64,000 nt of DNA from Pseudomonas capeferrum (GCF_013523055.1 NZ_JAAMQM010000014.1:62001-126000), one strand, 5' to 3'. Positions 16,596 to 26,538 are shown, counted from the stretch's first letter. The notes: a model not told the origin generated them from the letters alone. Numbers and translations: made by a program.

Positions 16596-16992
16596 GGCCT
16601 TCGCGGTACAGCGGCAGGAGCTGGTCACGTGTCAGCGGCGCCAGGTCCAGATGAGGATGCTCGTCGGCGCTCAGCCAGACGACTTCCTCGATCTCCGCCG
16701 CGGGCGCGACGGAGGCATCGGTGCGAACACTGAAGACATGCGCCTGGACCTTGAACCCGGGTTCGTTTGCCGCAGGCGCCTCGAACAGGCCGAGATAGCG
16801 GGCCTGGGCCGGGTCCATGCGCAGCCCCAGCTCTTCGTGCAGCTCGCGGGCAAGCGCCTGCAGCGGCGATTCGCCTGTATCGATCTTGCCGCCAGGCTGC
16901 ATGAAAGCCTTGGTGCCACGCTTGCGCACCAGCAGGGTTCGTCCTTGAGGGTCGAGCAGCAGAGCCGCGGCGATATGGAGGGTCTGAGGCAT
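16579..16992 (-). CDS. Nudix hydrolase
   Basis: This 137-residue cytoplasmic pyrophosphohydrolase carries a complete Nudix box: G-x5-E-x7-RELHEELGL, starting at GKIDTGES (residues ~35-57). It is the length of a minimal Nudix domain. The preceding MQPGGK is typical of MutT-like members acting on nucleotide derivatives, but the substrate cannot be read from sequence. Its end overlaps metR on the opposite strand. Confidence 0.88.
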   Translation of the reverse strand: MPQTLHIAAALLLDPQGRTLLVRKRGTKAFMQPGGKIDTGESPLQALARELHEELGLRMDPAQARYLGLFEAPAANEPGFKVQAHVFSVRTDASVAPAAEIEEVVWLSADEHPHLDLAPLTRDQLLPLYREGLNARR

Positions 16993-17166
16993 GGCGGACT
17001 CGCTGGCTGGAGAAAGGGCGTAAGGATCACATGCAGGCCGGCGTCCATCAAGGCAAGGTCCTCTTGGCGGAAGCGGGTCATGTCGGACTGCCCCTCAGGC
17101 CTGCGTCTATCTTTCGTCTGACGAACGCCCCTTGCCATTCATGGCACTGCCCTCCATAAACACTCC

Positions 17167-20100
17167 ATGAACCTGCCTGCCCAACAACATCCGGTGCTCG
17201 ACCTGTTCCACTCCGCCGTGGGTGACTGGTTCCGCCAGAGTTTCGCCACGGTTACCAGTGCCCAGGCGCAGGCCTGGCCGTTGATCCATACCGGGCAATC
17301 GACGCTGCTTGCCGCGCCCACCGGATCCGGCAAGACCCTGAGCGCCTTCCTCGCCGTGCTCGACGAGCTGTTTCGCCAAGGCCTGGAACATGATGGTGAC
17401 TTGCCCGCGCAGACTCAGGTGGTCTACGTCTCGCCGCTGAAGGCGTTGTCCAACGATATCCGTATCAATCTCCAGGCACCGCTGGAAGGCATCAGCGACG
17501 CTTTGCGCGCACGCGGCCTGAAGCCACCGCGCATCACCACTGCCGTGCGCAGTGGCGATACGCCGCAGAAAGAGCGCGCGGCGATGCGCAAGCTGGCGCC
17601 ACACATCCTGGTGACCACGCCGGAGTCGCTCTACGTACTGCTGGGCTCGGCGTCCGGCCGACGGGGCCTGGCCACTGTGCACACAGTCATCGTCGATGAG
17701 ATCCATGCCCTGGCGGGCAACAAGCGCGGCTGCCACCTGGCCTTGAGCCTGGAGCGCCTGCAGGTTCTGTGCGGACGACCTCTGCGGCGTATCGGCCTGT
17801 CTGCCACGCAGCGGCCGATCGAGCGTGTGGCGCAGTTCCTGGTCGGCCACCAGCGGCCATGTGCAATCGTCGACGTCGGTCATGCGCGCACCCGTGATCT
17901 GGCCATCGAAGTACCCCGGGTGCCGCTGGGCGCGGTGATGGCCACGGATGTATGGAACCTGGTCTACGATCGTCTCGCCGACCTGGCGCGCGAGCATCGC
18001 ACCACGCTGGTGTTCGTCAATACCCGCAGGCTCGCCGAACGGCTGACCCGCCATCTTGGCGATCGCCTCGGCAAGGAGGCCGTCGCGGCGCACCACGGCA
18101 GCCTGGCCAAGGAATACCGCCTCGATGCCGAACAACGCCTCAAGCGCGGTGCGCTTCAGGTGCTCGTGGCTACCGCGTCGCTGGAATTGGGGATCGACAT
18201 CGGTGATATCGACCTGGTCTGCCAGATCGCTTCACCGGGCTCCATCGCCGCGCTCCTGCAGCGGGTCGGGCGCTCGGGTCACCAGGTCAGCGGGATACCG
18301 AAAGGCCGCCTGTTCGCCACTTCTCGTGACGACCTGATCGAATGCGTGGCCTTGCTCGACTGCGTAAGGCGGGGCGAACTCGATACCCTGCACATCCCTC
18401 AAGCACCGCTGGATGTACTCGCCCAGCAGATCGTCGCCGAGGTCAGCAACCAACCGTGGCCGGAACAGGCACTGTTCGATTGCCTGCGTCAGGCCGAGCC
18501 CTATGCCCGACTCGATGAAGGTCACTACCAGGCTCTGCTGCGCATGCTTGCCGAAGGCTATAACGGTCGCCAAGGCATACGCAGCGCCTATCTGCACCGC
18601 GATGCCGTGAGCGGCACCCTGCGCGGGCGGCGCGGCAGCCAGCTGACCGCCCTGACCAGCGGTGGCACCATTCCCGAGAGCGCCGACTATGCGGTCTCGC
18701 TCGAGCCGCAGGGCTTGAACATCGGCAGTGTCAACGAGGATTTCGCGGTCGAGAGTATCGCGGGAGATATCTTCCAGCTCGGCAATGCCTCGTATCGAAT
18801 CCTGCGCGTCGAAGCAGGGCGGGTGCGGGTGGAGGATGCTCACGGGCTACCGCCGACCATCCCGTTCTGGCTCGGCGAGGCACCGGGGCGCAGCGATGAG
18901 CTTTCGGCCGGGGTCGCTCGGCTACAAGCGCACATCGACGAGCAGCTGCACATCAGTCAGGGGGATTTCGGGCCGGTCCTGGCCTGGTTGCAAGCGGTCT
19001 ATTCGCTCGGGGAGGACAGCGCCAGTCAGTTGCTCGATTACCTGGGTCGCACCCGCGCGGTTTTCGGCGCCCTGCCCTCCCAGCAGACACTGGTGATGGA
19101 ACGGTTCTTCGACGAGTCCGGGGGCACTCAACTGATCGTTCACTCCCCGTTCGGCAGCCGCATCAATCGAGCCTGGGGCCTGGCCTTGCGCAAGCGCTTC
19201 TGTCGTACCTTCAATTTCGAACTGCAGGCAGCCGCCAGCGAAGACGCTATCGTGCTGTCGCTGTCGACCAGTCACAGCTTCGAGCTCGATGAAGTCTGGC
19301 GGTACCTGTCGAGCCGCACCGCAGAACAGATCCTGATCCAGGCGCTGCTCGATGCTCCGTTGTTCGGCGTGCGCTGGCGCTGGAACGCGGGTGTCGCCAT
19401 GGCGCTGCCGCGTTTCATCGGCGGGCGCAAGGTGGCGCCCCAGTTGCAACGCATGAAGAGCGAGGACCTGATCGCCGCCGTTTTTCCCGACCAGATCGCA
19501 TGCCTCGAGAACATTGCCGGGGAACGCCAGGTTCCGGATCACCCCCTGGTAGAGCAGACGATCGATGACTGCCTGCACGAGGCCATGGACAGCGAGGGTT
19601 GGCTGGCGCTGCTGCGGCGCATGGAAAAGGGTGAAGTACGCCTGATCAGCCGCGATCTGCCGGCGCCCTCGCCGCTGGCCGCGGCGATCCTGAATGCTCG
19701 CCCCTATGCTTTCCTGGACGACGCGCCGCTGGAGGAGCGGCGTACCCAGGCAGTGCTCAACCGTCGCTGGAGCGAGGCGCGGAGCAGTGACGATCTGGGC
19801 GCGCTGGATGCGGACGCCATCGCCGCTGTCGAGGCCGAGGCCTGGCCACAGCCGACCAATAGTGACGAGATGCACGAGGCGCTTATGAGCCTTGGGGCCA
19901 TTACCGAAGACGAAGTAGGGGCCAACGCGGGCTGGAAGGACCTGCTCAAGCCATTGGCCAAGGCAGGACGGGCTTGCCGCCTGCAGACCTCGAGCGCATC
20001 CCTCTGGCTGGCACGCGAGCGTATGCCCATGCTCCTGGCGATCCATCCCGATGCCAGGATGCGACCGCCCGTCAAGCCACTGGCAGGCTTCGATCTGCCT

Positions 20101-21459
20101 GTCGAGCGAGAGGCCGCCGTCCTCGAGGTGCTGCGCGCCCGCCTCAGCGGCTTCGGTCCGCTGAGCATGGCGCAAATCGCCGCGCCGTTGGGTCTGACCG
20201 AGCTGGAGGTCGAACAGGCCCTGGCCCGCCTCGAAAGCGAAGGCTATGTGATGCGCGGCCTTTTCAGCCCCGGTGCGGGCTCGCCGCAATGGTGCGAACG
20301 TCACCTGCTGGCGCGTATCCACCGCTATACGGTCAAGCGCCTGCGCAGGGAAATCGAGCCGGTGAGCCTGCAGGACTTCATGCGTTTCCTGTTCGACTGG
20401 CAGCACGCCTCGAGCGAGGAACGGTTGCGCGGGCCGTTGGCTGTCGGCGAAGTGCTGGACCAGTTGCAAGGTTTTCCAGCGGCAGCCAGCGCCTGGGAAA
20501 CGGACGTGCTACCGACCCGGATCCTCGACTACAGCGCCCAGTGGCTGGACGAGGCCTGCCGCAGCGGCCTTTGGACCTGGACACGGCTGGCTACCACGGC
20601 AGCGGCAAGTACCTTGCCGAGCACACCGCTGGTACTGCTGCCCCGGCAATGGCTGGGGCTGTGGCGCAGCTTGGCCACGGTGCCCGCCACGGACAGCCTC
20701 GGCGCGCGCGCGCAGCGGGTGCACGCTGCCCTGCAGACACAAGGGGCGCTTTTCTTCGACGAGCTGACCCGCGAAGCGCACCTGCTGCCCAGCGAGCTGG
20801 AAACCGCCCTGCAGGAGCTGGTCGGGGCCGGACTGGTCAACGCCGATAGTTTCACCGGCCTGCGCAGCCTGATCACTCCGGCGACGAAACGCTCGTCCCG
20901 CGGCAGCCGCCGTGGCTATCCGCTGTCAAGCGGCATGGCCCATGCCGGACGCTGGGCTTTGCTACGCGGTGGCGCGGACGCAACGGCCCCGGACGCCCGG
21001 CTGGAACACGTCGCTCGCAGCCTGCTGCGCCGCTACGGGGTAATGTGCTGGCGCCTGCTGGAGCGTGAAAGCGATGTCCTGCCGCCATGGCGTGAACTGC
21101 TGCGTTGCTATCACCGGCTGGAAGCACGCGGCGAGATTCGCGGTGGCCGCTTCATCGCCGGCCTGGCCGGTGAACAGTTCGCCCTGCCCGAGGCGATCGG
21201 CCTGCTGCGTCAGGTCCGCCGCCGGCCGCTGGACGGCAGCCTGGTGATGATCAGCGCGAGCGATCCGCTCAATCTCGCGGGAACCCTGCTACCGGGCAGC
21301 AAGGTCCCTGCCGTCAGCGGCAACCGCCTGTTGTATCAGGATGGCGTGCCCGTTGCCGCGCGCATTGGCGGGCGCCACCAGTTCTGGGTCGAGACATCGG
21401 TGGTCGAACAGCAAGCCTGGCGCCAGCGCCTGCTGCGCGATGTACCCAGGTTCATTTGA
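17167..21459 (+). CDS. lhr: Large SF2 helicase Lhr
   Basis: This is a 1430-residue helicase of the long Lhr class, a 3'-5' ATP-dependent nucleic-acid translocase linked to DNA repair. Motif I is APTGSGKTLSAF (~residue 46), motif II VDEIHAL, motif III SATQRP. The second RecA-like domain has VFVNTRRLAERL, the ATASLELGIDIG strand and QRVGRSGHQ (motif VI). The ~900-residue C-terminal extension, with winged-helix and Lhr-core parts, is present at full length. It is monocistronic; a tandem repeat and REP-like element follow directly. Confidence 0.93.
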   Translation: MNLPAQQHPVLDLFHSAVGDWFRQSFATVTSAQAQAWPLIHTGQSTLLAAPTGSGKTLSAFLAVLDELFRQGLEHDGDLPAQTQVVYVSPLKALSNDIRINLQAPLEGISDALRARGLKPPRITTAVRSGDTPQKERAAMRKLAPHILVTTPESLYVLLGSASGRRGLATVHTVIVDEIHALAGNKRGCHLALSLERLQVLCGRPLRRIGLSATQRPIERVAQFLVGHQRPCAIVDVGHARTRDLAIEVPRVPLGAVMATDVWNLVYDRLADLAREHRTTLVFVNTRRLAERLTRHLGDRLGKEAVAAHHGSLAKEYRLDAEQRLKRGALQVLVATASLELGIDIGDIDLVCQIASPGSIAALLQRVGRSGHQVSGIPKGRLFATSRDDLIECVALLDCVRRGELDTLHIPQAPLDVLAQQIVAEVSNQPWPEQALFDCLRQAEPYARLDEGHYQALLRMLAEGYNGRQGIRSAYLHRDAVSGTLRGRRGSQLTALTSGGTIPESADYAVSLEPQGLNIGSVNEDFAVESIAGDIFQLGNASYRILRVEAGRVRVEDAHGLPPTIPFWLGEAPGRSDELSAGVARLQAHIDEQLHISQGDFGPVLAWLQAVYSLGEDSASQLLDYLGRTRAVFGALPSQQTLVMERFFDESGGTQLIVHSPFGSRINRAWGLALRKRFCRTFNFELQAAASEDAIVLSLSTSHSFELDEVWRYLSSRTAEQILIQALLDAPLFGVRWRWNAGVAMALPRFIGGRKVAPQLQRMKSEDLIAAVFPDQIACLENIAGERQVPDHPLVEQTIDDCLHEAMDSEGWLALLRRMEKGEVRLISRDLPAPSPLAAAILNARPYAFLDDAPLEERRTQAVLNRRWSEARSSDDLGALDADAIAAVEAEAWPQPTNSDEMHEALMSLGAITEDEVGANAGWKDLLKPLAKAGRACRLQTSSASLWLARERMPMLLAIHPDARMRPPVKPLAGFDLPVEREAAVLEVLRARLSGFGPLSMAQIAAPLGLTELEVEQALARLESEGYVMRGLFSPGAGSPQWCERHLLARIHRYTVKRLRREIEPVSLQDFMRFLFDWQHASSEERLRGPLAVGEVLDQLQGFPAAASAWETDVLPTRILDYSAQWLDEACRSGLWTWTRLATTAAASTLPSTPLVLLPRQWLGLWRSLATVPATDSLGARAQRVHAALQTQGALFFDELTREAHLLPSELETALQELVGAGLVNADSFTGLRSLITPATKRSSRGSRRGYPLSSGMAHAGRWALLRGGADATAPDARLEHVARSLLRRYGVMCWRLLERESDVLPPWRELLRCYHRLEARGEIRGGRFIAGLAGEQFALPEAIGLLRQVRRRPLDGSLVMISASDPLNLAGTLLPGSKVPAVSGNRLLYQDGVPVAARIGGRHQFWVETSVVEQQAWRQRLLRDVPRFI

Positions 21460-21471
21460 TCGTGGTGTGTT

Positions 21472-21545
21472 TGAGCGCAGGGCGTCAGGTTTCTGCTGAC
21501 CTTGAGATTGAGCGCAGGGCGTTAGGTTTCTGCTGACCTTGAGAT
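21472..21545 (+). repeat. 37-bp tandem direct repeat (two copies)
   Basis: Two head-to-tail copies (21472-21508 and 21509-21545) differ at one base. The repeat starts 12 nt after the lhr stop and runs directly into the left arm of the inverted-repeat element, so the third unit appears replaced by the REP-like arm. Confidence 0.85.
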
Positions 21546-21792
21546 CGAGCGCCGCCCGCGCGGCGCTTCGCGAGTAAACTCGCTCCCACATTTGTTGCAG
21601 TGTGCCATGGCCTGATAGGCCGAGTTCTTAGCCTTGTGTGTACAACAAAGAGATCGAGGGGGTAGCAACAGCCTTTATGCAATCTTCAGCCAAGCATTAA
21701 AGGCTGACAACTCCTCTCTCACAGGCCATGGCGCGTTGCAACAAATGTGGGAGCGAGTTTACTCGCGAAGCGCCGCGCGGGCGGCGCTCGAT
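21544..21792. repeat. 249-bp REP-like element with 71-bp inverted repeats
   Basis: The left arm (21544-21614) and right arm (21722-21792) are inverted copies with three mismatches, the outer 56 bp being perfect. Each arm contains the core GTGGGAGCGAGTTTACTCGCG typical of putida-group REP sequences, given here as two parts, and a GC-rich palindrome. The 107-nt centre has no gene but holds a 12-bp hairpin (21669-21680 with 21694-21706). This resembles a REP doublet mobilised by a RAYT transposase; no transposase gene is in the window. The gene-free stretch 21460-22016 holds only this and the flanking repeats. Confidence 0.8.
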
Positions 21793-21825
21793 TTCAAGAG
21801 CGCCGAAGATCTACCGACAAGCATC

Positions 21826-21850
21826 GCGCGAAGCGCCGCGCGGGCAGCGC
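21826..21850. repeat. Third, partial REP-like copy
   Basis: The sequence around CGCGAAGCGCCGCGCGGGCAG repeats the inner half of the right arm ending at 21792. It is a truncated copy without the conserved GTGGGAGC head. The rest of the gap up to the OpgC-like gene shows nothing I can name. Confidence 0.6.
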
Positions 21851-22016
21851 TTGCTATCAGGGCTCCAAAACCTGGTGGTATGCGCAAGCCCCTTCCCAGC
21901 AGCCCAACCATCCCCTAGACAATCCATGAAGACCACCGACCCGTCGCCCCTTGGCAAAGGAACCGTACCGCGGGACGACGATCTGCTGTACATATCCAGG
22001 CCCGAGGCCCGTCATC

Positions 22017-23144
22017 ATGATCAACGGTCGTGACCATCGCATCGATTTCTTCCGCGGACTGGCACTGGTGTTCATCTTCTGGGATCACATCCCTGGCAAT
22101 CCCCTGGCCAACCTTACGGTGCGCAACTTCGGCTTCAGCGACGCAGCGGAGATCTTCGTCTTCCTCGCCGGATACGCGGCTGTCCTGGCCTACGGCAGGA
22201 TCTCCCGTCGCGATGGCTGGCTGGTGGCAATCGTACGGATCCTGCGCAGGGCTTGGGTGCTGTATGTGGTGCACATTTTTCTGCTGGTGCTGCTGATGGG
22301 GATCGTGTTTTTCGCCAATACGCATATCCAGGCCCGCGACATGATCGAGGAAATGGGGCTCTATTATTTCCTCGACCACCCTCAACAGGCTCTGCTCGAC
22401 GAGTTGCTGTTGCGCTTCAAGCCCAACCTGATGGACCCACTGCCGCTGTATATCCTGCTGTTGCTTGGCCTGCCGCTGGCTTTGCCGCTGTTGCTGCGCC
22501 ATACCCGGCTGGCGGTCGCTTCGTCGCTAGGCGCGTACCTGCTGGCCCAGCGGTTCGGCTGGAACCTGCCCGCACAGGAAGGCAGCGTATGGTTCTTCAA
22601 TCCACTGGCCTGGCAATTGCTGTTCATTCTCGGCGGCGCCGCTGCGCTGCAGGCGGATCGTAGCTCCGGCGAGACACGCCAGCCCGTCTGGCGCCAACCT
22701 TTGTTCCTGGCCGCCGCAGCGTACGTGCTGGTGTGCACGGCTATCGCTCTGACCTGGCGCTGGCCCGCACTGCACGATGCGCTCATGCCTGCCTCGGTCC
22801 GCGAGTGGCTGTATCCGATCAGCAAGACCAACCTGTCACCCGTGCGCCTGCTGCACTTCCTGGCCTTGGCATACTGCACCGCGTGCCTGGTGACCAACGG
22901 ACCGTGGTTGCGCCACTGGCTGGCTCGGCAAAGCTGTCGAATGGGCCGCTACTCATTGGAGGTGTTCTGCCTGGGCGTGCTTCTGGCACCGCTGGCGGAC
23001 ATGGGCAACGCCTTGAGTGGCGAGCATTGGCTGGTAGAAGTGCTGACGGCCATGCTGGGTCTGGGCCTGATGATGGTGATGGCCGCCTGGCTGGAGTTGA
23101 ATAAACGGTTGGAGAGACCCCAGGTGCTTCCAGCGACATCATAG
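22017..23144 (+). CDS. OpgC-type multi-spanning membrane acyltransferase
   Basis: This 375-residue inner-membrane protein has about ten hydrophobic helices. The N-terminus (RDHRIDFFRGLALVFIFWDHI) and FGFSDAAEIFVFLAGY fit the OpgC family, whose founding members succinylate osmoregulated periplasmic glucans, and the wider acyltransferase-3 group. The acceptor here is not known. The ATG at 22017 follows GAGG; the 22-residue in-frame extension upstream has no homology. It is followed by a cell-wall synthase-like gene 139 nt downstream, so an envelope-modification role is a fair guess. Confidence 0.78.
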   Translation: MINGRDHRIDFFRGLALVFIFWDHIPGNPLANLTVRNFGFSDAAEIFVFLAGYAAVLAYGRISRRDGWLVAIVRILRRAWVLYVVHIFLLVLLMGIVFFANTHIQARDMIEEMGLYYFLDHPQQALLDELLLRFKPNLMDPLPLYILLLLGLPLALPLLLRHTRLAVASSLGAYLLAQRFGWNLPAQEGSVWFFNPLAWQLLFILGGAAALQADRSSGETRQPVWRQPLFLAAAAYVLVCTAIALTWRWPALHDALMPASVREWLYPISKTNLSPVRLLHFLALAYCTACLVTNGPWLRHWLARQSCRMGRYSLEVFCLGVLLAPLADMGNALSGEHWLVEVLTAMLGLGLMMVMAAWLELNKRLERPQVLPATS

Positions 23145-23283
23145 ATTTCGCCAGGCCAATTGCCGCTCAGGAATGACCACTGGGCCTCAAAAACCGCACA
23201 TGGCGCACATTTGACAAAAATTTCACCGAACTCGGTCACCGTCTAAGCTTCAGACAAGCAAGACGAGATTATTGGCTGGATTG

Positions 23284-26200
23284 ATGACTATGGGTGCACA
23301 GTGGCAATCGGAACCAAGCAGGATGCAAGCTCCCGAAACGACTCCGCCTGAGGCACCCTTGCCGAATGCTCCCCGCCAGCGCCGCCTGTGGTGGCGACTA
23401 CTGGCCTTGATCCTGGTGGTGGCGATCGTTGCCATCGGGTTTGCCGCCTATGACGAGATGCAGACATCGCAGTTGCAGTCTCGCGAATTCAGCCGCCTGG
23501 CCAGTTCCTTGACTTACACGCTCGAACCGGGTCCGAGCGATGCCATCCTCTACCCAGGCGAAGGTCCTTTCGACAAGCGCCTGGGCTACAGCTCCCTGGG
23601 CGAGTTCCTGCCGCGCCTGCTCAAGCGCGATTACCTGATCCATGACCAGGTGCGCTTCTCCCCGGCATTGATGAGGTATGTCGATCACGGCCTGTTCGTC
23701 CCCTATGTGGAAAAGATCCAGGCCGGCTTGTCGATCACCGATTGTCGTGGCGATTCGTTGTACCAGTACACCTACCCGCAACATATCTATCCCGACTTCT
23801 CCTCGATTCCTCCAGTCATGGTCAACAGCCTGCTGTTCATCGAGAACCGTGACCTGCTCGACCCAAACGACCCCCGCAACAATCCGGCAGTGGATTGGCC
23901 ACGCTTCGCCAAGGCGGCCTACTCGCAGATTGCGAAATATCTGGCCTTGCCCGGGCAATCGGCAGGCGGCAGCACCTTGGCCACCCAGCTGGAAAAATAC
24001 CGTCATTCGCCCGATGGCCTGACCGTCTCAGGCGCCGAGAAGCTGCGCCAGATGTTTTCCGCCAGCGTGCGTGCCTATCAAGGCGGGCCTGACACTACGG
24101 TGGCGCGCCAACGCATCGTGCGCGACTATCTCAACAGCGTGCCGCTTTCGGCAGTTCCAGGGCACGGCGAGGTGCACGGCATGGCCGAAGGCCTGAGGGT
24201 CTGGTACGGCGCCGACTTCGATCAGGTCAATCAGGCGCTTTCTTCCACCGCCAACGATCCGGCCAGCATGGCCGCGCGTGGTCTTGCCCTACGCCAGGTG
24301 CTGTCGCTGATGATCGCCCAGCGCAGGCCTTCTCATTACCTCTCCAAGGGACGCGTGGAGCTGGCCCAGCTGACCGATGCCCACATTCGCGTCCTGGTCG
24401 CCAATCAGGTCATCGACAACTCGCTGGCGCAAGCGGCTTTGGCCAGCAAGGCGGTATACCGCGACTGGGTGGCGCAACCGACTATCCAGCCGATCATCAC
24501 CAACAAAGGCATCAGCCTGGCGCGTAACCGCCTGGCCGGTATGCTCAACCGCCCGCTGTACGACCTCGACCGGCTCGATCTTTCCGTTACCAGCACCCTG
24601 AAAGCCGACCTGCAGACGCAGGTCAGCAAGTACTTGCGGGACTTGTCCGACCCTGCCTATGCCGCTGAAATCGGCCTGATAGGTGAGCGCCTGCTTACCC
24701 CCAAGACCACCGATCAGGTGCGCTACAGCTTCACCCTGTTCGAACGCACCGCCGACGGTTCGCGCGTACGGGTGCAGACCGACAGTACCGATCAGCCATT
24801 CGATATCAACGAAGGCAGCAAGCTGGAGCTGGGCTCGACCGCCAAGTTGCGGGTACTGACCACTTACCTGCAGATCATCGCCGAGCTGCACGATCAGTAC
24901 GCAAGCAAATCGGTCAACGAGCTGAGAAAGGTCGAAGTGGCGGAACTCGATCGCCTTTCTCGCTGGTCGCTCGACTGGCTGATACAGAATCCCAAGGATC
25001 GAAACCTCGATGCCATGCTCGATGCAGCGCTCGATCGCAAGTATTCGGCAAGCACGGGCGAGGCATTCTTCACCGGCGGTGGCATGCACACCTTCAACAA
25101 CTTCCGCAAGGAAGACAATGGCCGCAACCCGACACTCAAGGAGGCGCTGCGCGAATCGATCAACCTGCCCTTCATCAGGCTCATGCGCGACGTGGTGCGT
25201 TATGTCACCTACCAGCAGCCCTACAATCGCGAGCCCCTGCTGCGCAACGATGCCGACCCGCGCCGCCAGGAGTACCTGGCGCGGTTCGCCGATCGCGAAG
25301 GCACCAATTACCTCATGCGGTTCTGGAAGAAGTACCAGCGCAAGACCTCCCAGCAACGCCTGGACACCTTCCTCGACAGCATGCGTGTCACTCCACAACG
25401 CCTGGCCGCCGTGCACCGCTACCTGTTCCCCGAAGCCAGCCAGGAAACCTTCAATGCATTCGTGCGCGCGCATGGCTCGAAGGAAAAGGCCGCGATGGCC
25501 AAGCTGACCGAAACGCGCCTGGTGAACATGTACGACAGCTATGGCCCCGGCAAATACGACCTGCCGGACCAAGGCTACATCGCCAAGGTCCACCCGCTGG
25601 ACCTGTGGTTGCTAGGTTATCTGCTGAAAAACCCCAGCGCCTCGCGCAGCGATGCCGTCAACGCCAGTCGCTTCGAGCGCCAGGAGGTCTATGGCTGGCT
25701 GTTCAAGAGTCGCCATCAGGGTGCTCGCGACAGCCGGGTCCGCACCATGGTCGAGATCGAAGCCTTCCTCGACATCCATCAGCGCTGGAAGCGCGTAGGC
25801 TATCCGTTCGATCACCTGGTGCCTTCGCTGGCCACGGCGATCGGTAGTTCCGGCGACCGTCCGGCTGCCCTGTCCGAGCTGGTCGGGATCATCCAGAACG
25901 ATGGCGTACGTTTGCCGACCCTGCGAATCGACACCCTGAATTTCGCCACCGATACCCCCTATGAAACTCACTTGGTGAGTGATCCTGACCGTGGACAGCG
26001 GATTCTTCAGGTAGAGGTGGCGCGAGCCTTGCGCGGTGCCTTGTCGCAAGTGGTCGAGGCTGGTACGGCGCGTCGTGTGTCCGGCACTTTCAAGCTTAAG
26101 GATGGCTCCACGCTGGTGATGGGCGGCAAGACCGGGACCGGTGACAACCGTATCGAAAGCTACGGCGCTGGCGGCCGCCTGCTGGGCTCGCGCTCCTTGA

Positions 26201-26433
26201 ATCGCACGGCGACCTTCGTGTTCTTCCTCGGCGACAACCATTTCGGAACGCTCACCGCCTTCGTACCGGGGCGTGCCGCCGAAGCCTTCAAGTTCACGTC
26301 GGCGTTGCCTGTCCAGGTGTTCAAGGGCATGGCGCCTATCCTGTCGCCTTATCTGGAACCGGGGACTGCGACCCAATGCAACGCGCCGCAGACACCGGCG
26401 CCTGTCGCATCAGGCGAGGCACGGGCGACTTAG
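23284..26433 (+). CDS. Large class A PBP-like protein (transglycosylase plus transpeptidase)
   Basis: The 1049-residue protein has a proline-rich cytoplasmic tail, one TM helix (residues ~38-56) and a periplasmic body. A GT51-type peptidoglycan glycosyltransferase domain is marked by GGSTLATQLEKY (~226) and a catalytic-Glu region FIENRDLLDP (~187), which departs from the usual EDxxFxxHxG. A transpeptidase domain follows with STAK (~518), SIN (~625) and KTGTG (~949) in the correct order. It is longer than PBP1a/1b and divergent. Start codon is uncertain (ATG 23284, TTG 23272); both have weak ribosome binding sites. Confidence 0.75.
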   Translation: MTMGAQWQSEPSRMQAPETTPPEAPLPNAPRQRRLWWRLLALILVVAIVAIGFAAYDEMQTSQLQSREFSRLASSLTYTLEPGPSDAILYPGEGPFDKRLGYSSLGEFLPRLLKRDYLIHDQVRFSPALMRYVDHGLFVPYVEKIQAGLSITDCRGDSLYQYTYPQHIYPDFSSIPPVMVNSLLFIENRDLLDPNDPRNNPAVDWPRFAKAAYSQIAKYLALPGQSAGGSTLATQLEKYRHSPDGLTVSGAEKLRQMFSASVRAYQGGPDTTVARQRIVRDYLNSVPLSAVPGHGEVHGMAEGLRVWYGADFDQVNQALSSTANDPASMAARGLALRQVLSLMIAQRRPSHYLSKGRVELAQLTDAHIRVLVANQVIDNSLAQAALASKAVYRDWVAQPTIQPIITNKGISLARNRLAGMLNRPLYDLDRLDLSVTSTLKADLQTQVSKYLRDLSDPAYAAEIGLIGERLLTPKTTDQVRYSFTLFERTADGSRVRVQTDSTDQPFDINEGSKLELGSTAKLRVLTTYLQIIAELHDQYASKSVNELRKVEVAELDRLSRWSLDWLIQNPKDRNLDAMLDAALDRKYSASTGEAFFTGGGMHTFNNFRKEDNGRNPTLKEALRESINLPFIRLMRDVVRYVTYQQPYNREPLLRNDADPRRQEYLARFADREGTNYLMRFWKKYQRKTSQQRLDTFLDSMRVTPQRLAAVHRYLFPEASQETFNAFVRAHGSKEKAAMAKLTETRLVNMYDSYGPGKYDLPDQGYIAKVHPLDLWLLGYLLKNPSASRSDAVNASRFERQEVYGWLFKSRHQGARDSRVRTMVEIEAFLDIHQRWKRVGYPFDHLVPSLATAIGSSGDRPAALSELVGIIQNDGVRLPTLRIDTLNFATDTPYETHLVSDPDRGQRILQVEVARALRGALSQVVEAGTARRVSGTFKLKDGSTLVMGGKTGTGDNRIESYGAGGRLLGSRSLNRTATFVFFLGDNHFGTLTAFVPGRAAEAFKFTSALPVQVFKGMAPILSPYLEPGTATQCNAPQTPAPVASGEARAT

Positions 26434-26481
26434 GAGGGTGAGAGCGAGGATGCGGCAAAAATAATGCATCGAAATTCTGGA

Positions 26482-26491
26482 TGATAATCAT
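26482..26491 (+). promoter_or_regulatory. Fur-box core before the PadR–SIP operon
   Basis: TGATAATCAT is identical to the centre of the Fur consensus GATAATGATAATCATTATC, with partial matches outside (about 12 of 19). Iron-dependent control fits a siderophore-interacting reductase operon. Confidence 0.55.
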
Positions 26492-26511
26492 CACTATTAC
26501 GGACTTGCCTT

Positions 26512-26538
26512 AAGATATATCTTGAGTAATATCTCAAG
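26512..26538 (+). promoter_or_regulatory. Overlapping palindromes, candidate PadR operator
   Basis: A perfect 12-bp palindrome AAGATATATCTT (26512-26523) overlaps an 18-bp inverted repeat CTTGAG-TAATAT-CTCAAG (26521-26538). They lie 22-49 nt before the padR start, where an autoregulating PadR protein would bind. The ATATCT repeats recall YqjI/NfeR sites of E. coli (from memory). Confidence 0.55.

Noticed and set aside
16993..17166. Possible small gene between the Nudix gene and lhr
   Set aside because: Frames there are continuations of antisense shadows; no start with a ribosome binding site or recognisable protein.
21472..21545. Possible CRISPR array
   Set aside because: The two 37-bp copies abut directly with no spacer, and no cas genes are nearby. 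It is a simple tandem repeat.
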